A stretch of DNA of 41,042 nt, taken from the NCBI GenBank assembly GCA_028279375.1, contig JANQNW010000002.1:1-41042 (forward strand), in the 5' to 3' direction. Each line of letters opens with the position of its first letter. Position 1 is the first letter of the stretch. Under the pieces are notes generated by a model that worked only from the letters and a program-made list of their open reading frames with translations, had not been told where the DNA came from and did not search any database. Below, in pieces: positions 36,396 through 41,042 of the stretch. Origin of the DNA: Phycisphaerales bacterium. Its GTDB lineage: Bacteria; Planctomycetota; Phycisphaerae; Phycisphaerales; UBA1924. A program made the position numbers and the translations under genes.

Positions 36396-37460
36396 ATGGT
36401 CCCCTTTGACTTCAACCTGTCGCCGACCATGACGCTCGGTCATGTCGGCTTGCAGCGACCTCCGCTCGGGTACAGACCATTCTGGCTTCAGTGGTCCAAG
36501 CGAGTCTGGGGAACGCCGCCGGCCATGCGCAACGCCGATCCCGATGATCGCTTCCATCGAGCAGCCGTGGAGGCCGGCGCAACCCATCTGATCGACAGCA
36601 CGAATGACGTGGCGCTCGCCTGCCGGATCATCGAACCCAAAGGCCTGGCCGACCCCCAGGGCGTCGTGCTGACGCTTCACGGGTACGCCGCCGCCGGCTC
36701 CATGGAAGACGCCAATCCATGGACCGAGCGCGGTCTTCACGTCGCGCGCCTCCGCATCCGCGGCTTCGACGGATCAACGAACCCGCCGATCGATGAGGAC
36801 GAGCCGAACGCCGGCTGGATCACGCGCGGGATTCAATCGACGGAGACTTGGATCCTCCCCGGCGCCGTCGCCGACGTCGTCATGGCCTTTCGCGCGCTCC
36901 GCGAGCACTACGGCCCCGACATGCCGATCTCGATTCACGGCGAGAGCTTCGGCGGCGGACTCGCCGTTGTCGCCACCAGCCAGATCATCGGCCATGATCG
37001 CGTCCATCGTCTGGCGCTTGGCGTTCCCTCACTCGGTGACTGGCCATGGCGCCTCAAGAACTGCTCCTGCGACGGCGACGGCTCAGGCGCCGAGATCATG
37101 CGATTTGTCGAGCGACACCCGAGTGATCGGGAGCAGATTGAACAGACGCTTCGCATCCTCGACGCCGTACTCCACGCCGATCGCGTGCTGTGCCCCGTCC
37201 TCTGCAAGCTCGCGACACGGGACGACATCGTCCCCGCGCCATCTGCCGCCGCGATCTACAACGCGCTCGGAACTAGCCCCAGCATGAAATGGCGGTTCAT
37301 CACGCAGTTCGCGCACTTCGATGGCGGCATGGCGGACCTACGGCGTCACGCGCTCTTCGAGCGCCTCGTCGGTGAGTTCCTCGATCCCGACACCGACCTG
37401 ATCGATCTCATGCACCGATGGGCCGAACGCCTTCATACGGGCGACGATCCGCCTCGCTGA
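36396..37460 (+). CDS. Alpha/beta hydrolase, acetyl xylan esterase-like
   Basis: 354 residues with no signal peptide. The nucleophile is Ser184 in HGESFGGG, the acid Asp276 or Asp277 in RDDIVPAP, the base His307 in QFAHFDGG, and the oxyanion motif LTLHGYAAAGS lies near 92-102. The spacing and the GESFGG and RDD motifs suggest the acetyl-xylan-esterase or cephalosporin-deacetylase type (CE7), which would remove acetyl groups from sugars; an ordinary lysophospholipase-like enzyme is possible. It reads divergently from thiL. No Shine-Dalgarno is clear. Confidence 0.8.
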   Translation: MVPFDFNLSPTMTLGHVGLQRPPLGYRPFWLQWSKRVWGTPPAMRNADPDDRFHRAAVEAGATHLIDSTNDVALACRIIEPKGLADPQGVVLTLHGYAAAGSMEDANPWTERGLHVARLRIRGFDGSTNPPIDEDEPNAGWITRGIQSTETWILPGAVADVVMAFRALREHYGPDMPISIHGESFGGGLAVVATSQIIGHDRVHRLALGVPSLGDWPWRLKNCSCDGDGSGAEIMRFVERHPSDREQIEQTLRILDAVLHADRVLCPVLCKLATRDDIVPAPSAAAIYNALGTSPSMKWRFITQFAHFDGGMADLRRHALFERLVGEFLDPDTDLIDLMHRWAERLHTGDDPPR

Positions 37461-37499
37461 TCGTCCGGGAGTCGCCGCATTCATGGCCCTTCGAATCGT

Positions 37500-37515
37500 C
37501 CGTCTTATGAGACGG
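37500..37515 (+). terminator. Small hairpin between the hydrolase and the flagellin gene
   Basis: Six-bp stem CCGTCT/AGACGG with a TATG loop, 40 bp after the hydrolase stop. No T-run follows, so it is at best a weak terminator. Confidence 0.3.
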
Positions 37516-37704
37516 CGATCTCCGCCGAGGTCCCATCCGAAGTCAAATCGCGTCGTCTGATCGCGCCGAATCGCCTGTGACGGTCCGAATGCGCCGGCCG
37601 TTCGCCTCCGCGCCGATCTTCGCTTGGATCTCGGCGGAACGGTTTCGATGTTCCCCTGTTGGGCCTACGGCGAGTGTCAAGGATGGCCCGTTGGAGGGAG
37701 AGTC

Positions 37705-38544
37705 ATGATCGGACCGTTCAATCCGAACGCGCTCAGCGCGCAGCGCATTCTCAACAACAACCTCATTCAGACCCAGAATTCCTTCGTGAAGCTCGCGACT
37801 GGTTTGCGCATCAACACCGGCGCCGATGACCCCGCGGGTCTCATCGCCGGTGAGTTCCTGAGCGCCAAGCTCCGCGAACTGGAAGCCGAATCCCGCGCGC
37901 TCGATCGCGCCGAGCACGTCGCGACCACCGCAGACGGCGCGATCGGTGAGGTCTCGGAACTCCTGGGTGAAGCGCGCGCGCTCGTCGTCGCCAACGCCAA
38001 CGGCGGACTCACCGACGCAGAACGCGAAGCCAACCAGATGGAGCTCGATTCCATCCTCTCCACCGTCGATCGCATCGCCGGGACGACGCAGTTCAACAGC
38101 GACAACCTCCTTGATGGATCCGCTGACATCGTCCTGCCCGACGGTGTCACCAAGCACATCGACAGCGTCGCCTCAACCCATCTCGGCGAATCCGAGATCG
38201 ACGGCGAGACGTATCGACTCTCAGACCTCGGCTCAGGCGGCGCGCTCAACGCCGTCAGTGGCGATCTCTCGAAGGCCCAGCAGGTCCTCGACGCCGCCCA
38301 CAGCCAGGTGGCGCGCCAGCGCGGCGAACTCGGCGCCTTCACGAAGAACACCATCCGCTCGCGCCAGGCGAACGTCGGTGTCGCCATCGAGAATGTCACT
38401 TCCGCCGTCAGCGCGATTCGTGACACGGACTTCGCGTTCGAAACGTCGCGCGTCGCCAGCCGCCAGTTGCTCGCGGGCAGTTCGCTGATCGCGCTGAAGC
38501 TCTCGAACTTCCAGGCCGGCGTCGTCCTTCGCCTCGTTGGCTGA
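37705..38544 (+). CDS. Flagellin
   Basis: 279 residues from the ATG at 37705, chosen because GGAGGGAG lies directly upstream and because the D0 helix starts there. The N-terminus (NPNALSAQRILNNN, ... LATGLRINTGADDPAGLIAGEFLSAKLR) and the C-terminus (GAFTKNTIRSRQANVGVAIENVTSAVSAIRDTDFAFETSRV) are the D0/D1 pair of a flagellin. The middle is short, so the outer D2/D3 domains are essentially absent. The filament would be thin-walled. No other flagellar gene is in the window. Confidence 0.9.
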   Translation: MIGPFNPNALSAQRILNNNLIQTQNSFVKLATGLRINTGADDPAGLIAGEFLSAKLRELEAESRALDRAEHVATTADGAIGEVSELLGEARALVVANANGGLTDAEREANQMELDSILSTVDRIAGTTQFNSDNLLDGSADIVLPDGVTKHIDSVASTHLGESEIDGETYRLSDLGSGGALNAVSGDLSKAQQVLDAAHSQVARQRGELGAFTKNTIRSRQANVGVAIENVTSAVSAIRDTDFAFETSRVASRQLLAGSSLIALKLSNFQAGVVLRLVG

Positions 38545-38601
38545 CGCCCGCGCCTGCGGCGCCCCCCCGCCAGCCCCGCTATCATTCGTGCCCCAATGGG
38601 C

Positions 38602-38618
38602 CGGGAGACACGCTCCCG
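38602..38618 (+). other. Hairpin just before tRNA-Val
   Basis: Six-bp stem CGGGAG/CTCCCG with an ACACG loop, 8 bp before the tRNA. It could be the end of the flagellin message or part of a tRNA leader. Confidence 0.3.
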
Positions 38619-38626
38619 ACCCCTCC

Positions 38627-38700
38627 GGGCGCATAGCTCAGCTGGCTAGAGCGCTGCCGTCACATGGCAGAGGTCACTGGTTCGAGTCCAGTTGCGCCCA
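38627..38700 (+). tRNA. tRNA-Val (anticodon CAC)
   Basis: A complete cloverleaf of 74 nt. The acceptor stem GGGCGCA/TGCGCCC is perfect, the D-arm is GCTC/GAGC, the anticodon stem CTGCC/GGCAG holds the loop GTCACAT with the anticodon CAC at 38661-38663, and the T-arm ACTGG/CCAGT encloses TTCGAGT. It reads valine codon GUG. The terminal CCA is not encoded and must be added by the nucleotidyltransferase. Confidence 0.97.
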
Positions 38701-38719
38701 TTCAGTCGACTCCCCGCGG

Positions 38720-38741
38720 CAGCGCATGAGTCGATGCGCTG
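38720..38741 (+). other. Hairpin after tRNA-Val
   Basis: Eight-bp stem CAGCGCAT/ATGCGCTG with a 6-nt loop, 19 bp after the tRNA. No T-run follows. It could be a tRNA processing signal or a factor-dependent terminator. Confidence 0.35.
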
Positions 38742-38849
38742 GACCGGTGTGCGCAGCGCGACTGCGAGTGAGGGTCCCGGCCGAAGGCCCGCCTTCGATG
38801 AACGCATCGGACGATGATCGATGGCAGACGGCCAGTCCAGGAGATTGAG

Positions 38850-39359
38850 ATGACTTCCGCAAAGACCTTCGTCCTCGGAATGATCGCAGGCGCTGCGGTC
38901 CTCGCCTGTGGCATCGCGCTCGGAGGCATGGCCCAGAGCGGGAGAACCGCGCACTACACGAAGCTCACCGTCGATGAACTCGCCGTTCTCGGCGGCGACG
39001 GTGAAGAGGTCGTCTGGATGAAGGGCGACGACACCGGCGGCGTCGTGGCCGTCACCGATCTTGAAGGCAAGCCGTCGATCGTCCTCGACAGCCTCGAGTA
39101 CGGCGGACGACTCAGCTCGTACACGCGCGACGGGAAGAACATCTTCCGCGCGGGCGCCGACAAGGACGGCGGGTTCATTTACGTCTACAACCAGAATCGC
39201 ACGCTCATGACCGTTGTCGGCGCGAACGAATACGGCGGCGCCATCCTTGCGTTCAATAAGGAAGGCGTGCCGGTCGCGACCATGTCCGCAGGCGATGGAG
39301 GGGGCGAGATTCTCACCTTCGGAAATGAAAGCCGCGCTCCGACCTCGCGCATGCCCTAG
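38850..39359 (+). CDS. Secreted or membrane-anchored protein made of 22-residue repeats
   Basis: 169 residues from the ATG at 38850, where CAGGAG lies upstream and a hydrophobic signal or anchor begins (residues 6-28). After a linker, residues 43-152 are five back-to-back repeats of exactly 22 residues, each ending in Gly-Gly (positions 63-64, 85-86, 107-108, 129-130, 151-152), then a partial sixth. Inside each unit, short hydrophobic strands alternate with Gly, Asp or Asn turns. A beta-solenoid-like fold is a natural guess. No catalytic residue pattern or known domain is recognised. It lies after tRNA-Val and before the M23 peptidase gene (117 bp gap), with no evident functional link. Confidence 0.85.
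   Translation: MTSAKTFVLGMIAGAAVLACGIALGGMAQSGRTAHYTKLTVDELAVLGGDGEEVVWMKGDDTGGVVAVTDLEGKPSIVLDSLEYGGRLSSYTRDGKNIFRAGADKDGGFIYVYNQNRTLMTVVGANEYGGAILAFNKEGVPVATMSAGDGGGEILTFGNESRAPTSRMP
38976..39305 (+). repeat. Five 66-bp (22-codon) coding repeats
   Basis: The repeats are visible at the protein level with a fixed length of 66 bp per unit. The DNA copies are diverged, so this is an old repeat array, not a fresh tandem expansion. Shared positions are the closing Gly-Gly and the strand-turn pattern. Confidence 0.8.
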
Positions 39360-39430
39360 CGCGCATCGCTTGAGAGCTTCGAGAGCCGTTTCCTGAGAAA
39401 TTTGGCGCTCGTGAGATTCGCCGCCTCCGG

Positions 39431-39436
39431 TAGAAT
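39431..39436 (+). promoter_or_regulatory. Candidate -10 element upstream of the M23 peptidase gene
   Basis: TAGAAT lies about 40 bp before the ATG at 39477. I find no matching -35 at normal spacing, so this is only a plausible site. Confidence 0.3.
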
Positions 39437-39476
39437 GCCCGCTGTCCCATGAGGGGGGCGCCGAGGAGACGTACAC

Positions 39477-41042
39477 ATGCGAGCGAACCGCGCCACGAAT
39501 ACGCAACGGTGCTCTGCGGCATGCCTCGGCATCGCCTCGTCAATCGCGCTGGTCCTCACGGCCTCTATGTCGATCGCGGAACCGGCAGGCTGGTCGATGG
39601 GAGGTGGGCCACTCGATGCGCAGGGAGAGCGACCCGCGTGCATCTCACCCGAACAGCGCGCGGCAGTCGAAGAGGAAATCCGGCAGTTCCTTGAAGATCA
39701 TCCTGAGCACGCGACCGTTCGCGGAGGCCTCGGTCCCTCGATCTACACGTTCTTCCCGCTCGGCGGAACGGTCTATCAGGACCTCTGGGGCAACAACTTC
39801 GTCGACCTTGATCCGACTGCAGGCATCCTCGACTGGGACTGCACGAACTTCACCTACAACGGCCATCAGGGACACGACGTCGGTCTTCGCAGTTTCGGTG
39901 AACAGGTGATCGGTGTTCCGATCTACGCCGCGCTCGATGGCACGGTCATGGCCACGAACGACGGTGAGCCGGATATGAACACCGTCTGGAACAACCAGAC
40001 AGCCAACTACGTCATCATCAATCATGGCTCCGGACAGATTGGCTACTACTGGCACATGAAGAACGGCTCTGTCGCCGTGAACCCCGGCCAGACAGTCAAG
40101 GCCGGCCAGCAAATCGGGCTGGTCGCATCAAGCGGCGTCAGCACGGGCCCGCACCTCCACTTTGAAACCGCAACCGGAGCCGGCGTCCTCGAGCCCTTTA
40201 CCGGCGCCTGCAATCCGGGCGACTCCGGCTGGACAGATCAGATCCCGATTCGACGCGACATGTTCGCGCGCGATGTCGGCGTCACGCACGAGGATCTCGC
40301 GAGTCACCCCGGGCTTCCGTTCGAGTTGCCCGCAGATGGACAACTCGCGCTGACCGATTCGGTCTTTTATTTCTGGGTGCGCATGCACAACATCTCCGCG
40401 TTCGCCAGCTGGGGATTGCGCATGCAGCGCGAGAACGGCACGTCGTTGTCTCTTGGAAGTGGCAACTTCAACAACCCGGATCCATACCGAGTCTCCTGGT
40501 GGTGGTGGTCTCGGAGCGTCACGGAGATGCAGACGACTCCGGGGGTCTACACCATCATCCTGAGCATCGACGGCGAGGACGTCGCGTCCGCTCCTGTCGA
40601 GGTGCGCCCGGAGCGCACCCCCGATTTCAATCGGGCGCCCGCGGATGTCACCGTCGCCCTTGACCCACCGATGCCAGAGTTCGGCGACGTCGTCTTCTGC
40701 AGAGTGACCGCTGATCTGCTTCTGGACGATCCGGACTTCGACATCGTGCGATTCAATTACCGGTGGGAAGTCGACGGCCAGACGGTCCGCGATGTCGTCA
40801 CCGCCGGCCATGCCGACGCGCTCCAATGGGATCTTCTGTCGCCCGGTGGACTGGTTGAGTGCTTCGTGACGCCAAGCGACGGCGCGCTGACCGCAAGCAC
40901 GGTCTCAGCGTCTTCGATGCCGCCTCCGATCTGCGACGCCGATCTCAACGGCGACGGCATGGTCGGCTCAGGCGATCTCGCCATCCTCGTCGGAAGCTGG
41001 GGTCCGAATCCCGGTCATCCAGCGGACTTCGATGGCAACGGG
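39477..41042 (+). CDS. Secreted M23-family metallopeptidase with dockerin-like tail (partial)
   Basis: The frame is open for 522 codons from the ATG at 39477 to the window edge, so the C-terminus is missing. GAGGAG lies about 8 nt upstream. A signal peptide spans about residues 12-34. The M23 domain (about 125-235) has the zinc motif H130xxxD134 (HQGHD), the conserved His193 (YYWHMK) and HLH at 226-228, all present, so it is probably an active peptidoglycan-type endopeptidase. A beta-rich Ig-like region follows (about 300-475), then a first dockerin-like unit DLNGDGMVGSGDLAILVGSWG and the start of a second (ADFDGNG). Outer-surface or extracellular wall-cutting is likely, but the substrate is not shown by the sequence. 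Confidence 0.88.
   Translation, partial: MRANRATNTQRCSAACLGIASSIALVLTASMSIAEPAGWSMGGGPLDAQGERPACISPEQRAAVEEEIRQFLEDHPEHATVRGGLGPSIYTFFPLGGTVYQDLWGNNFVDLDPTAGILDWDCTNFTYNGHQGHDVGLRSFGEQVIGVPIYAALDGTVMATNDGEPDMNTVWNNQTANYVIINHGSGQIGYYWHMKNGSVAVNPGQTVKAGQQIGLVASSGVSTGPHLHFETATGAGVLEPFTGACNPGDSGWTDQIPIRRDMFARDVGVTHEDLASHPGLPFELPADGQLALTDSVFYFWVRMHNISAFASWGLRMQRENGTSLSLGSGNFNNPDPYRVSWWWWSRSVTEMQTTPGVYTIILSIDGEDVASAPVEVRPERTPDFNRAPADVTVALDPPMPEFGDVVFCRVTADLLLDDPDFDIVRFNYRWEVDGQTVRDVVTAGHADALQWDLLSPGGLVECFVTPSDGALTASTVSASSMPPPICDADLNGDGMVGSGDLAILVGSWGPNPGHPADFDGNG

Noticed and set aside
37543..37572. Sigma-28-like promoter before flagellin (TCAAA and GCCGAATC)
   Set aside because: The gap between the elements is 17 nt where about 15 is expected, and both boxes are imperfect.

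Overview
The window looks like chromosomal DNA of a high-GC planctomycete, most likely of the class Phycisphaerae. Several secreted proteins end in the dockerin-like module DxNGDGxVxxxDLAxLLxxWG that is common there, secD and secF are fused, and small flagellin and heptose-epimerase genes point to a flagellated cell with an LPS-type outer membrane. The taxonomic call is an inference from gene content; there is no rRNA in the window. I see no insertion sequence, prophage, CRISPR array or recognisable defence or biosynthetic cluster. Most of the window is housekeeping DNA with a few lineage-specific genes of unknown function.

Layout. (1) 1-2663, minus strand: two tandem, closely related secreted proteins, the first cut by the window edge, followed by a 552-bp gene-free, AT-richer gap. 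(2) 3216-7020: NAD synthetase (nadE), a secreted unknown, and a flippase-like membrane protein. (3) 7215-10677, plus strand: two paralogous secreted TPR-like plus dockerin-like proteins, closed by a strong bidirectional terminator. (4) 10784-13896: an ISC-type ferredoxin, then four plus-strand genes of unknown function. (5) 13879-26083: ten consecutive minus-strand genes (Nudix, site-2 protease, rhomboid, tgt, yajC, secDF, LysM protein, hldD, isocitrate dehydrogenase-like, alpha/beta hydrolase). The tgt-yajC-secDF order is the widely conserved queuosine/Sec arrangement. (6) 26149-34786, plus strand: xseA-xseB, an enlarged prepilin peptidase, an OmpA-like lipoprotein, recG, polX and a Fur-like regulator. 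(7) 34792-36346, minus strand: thiL-tsaE-yacG, tightly packed. (8) 36396-41042, plus strand: a hydrolase, an orphan flagellin, tRNA-Val(CAC), a secreted protein made of 22-residue repeats, and an M23 peptidase with a dockerin-like tail that runs off the window.

Themes. DNA repair and recombination (xseAB, recG, polX), protein export and membrane proteolysis (secDF, yajC, rhomboid, site-2 protease) and cell-surface display (dockerin-like tails, LysM, OmpA, M23) dominate. The observations most worth following are: a Fur-family protein that has lost its zinc cysteines and regulatory-site histidines; a rhomboid and a site-2 protease from different families that carry the same C-terminal tail; a perfectly regular 22-residue repeat protein; a prepilin peptidase with a large insert between its two catalytic aspartates; and several genes whose start codon sits about 6-10 nt behind a -10-like hexamer, suggesting leaderless transcripts.
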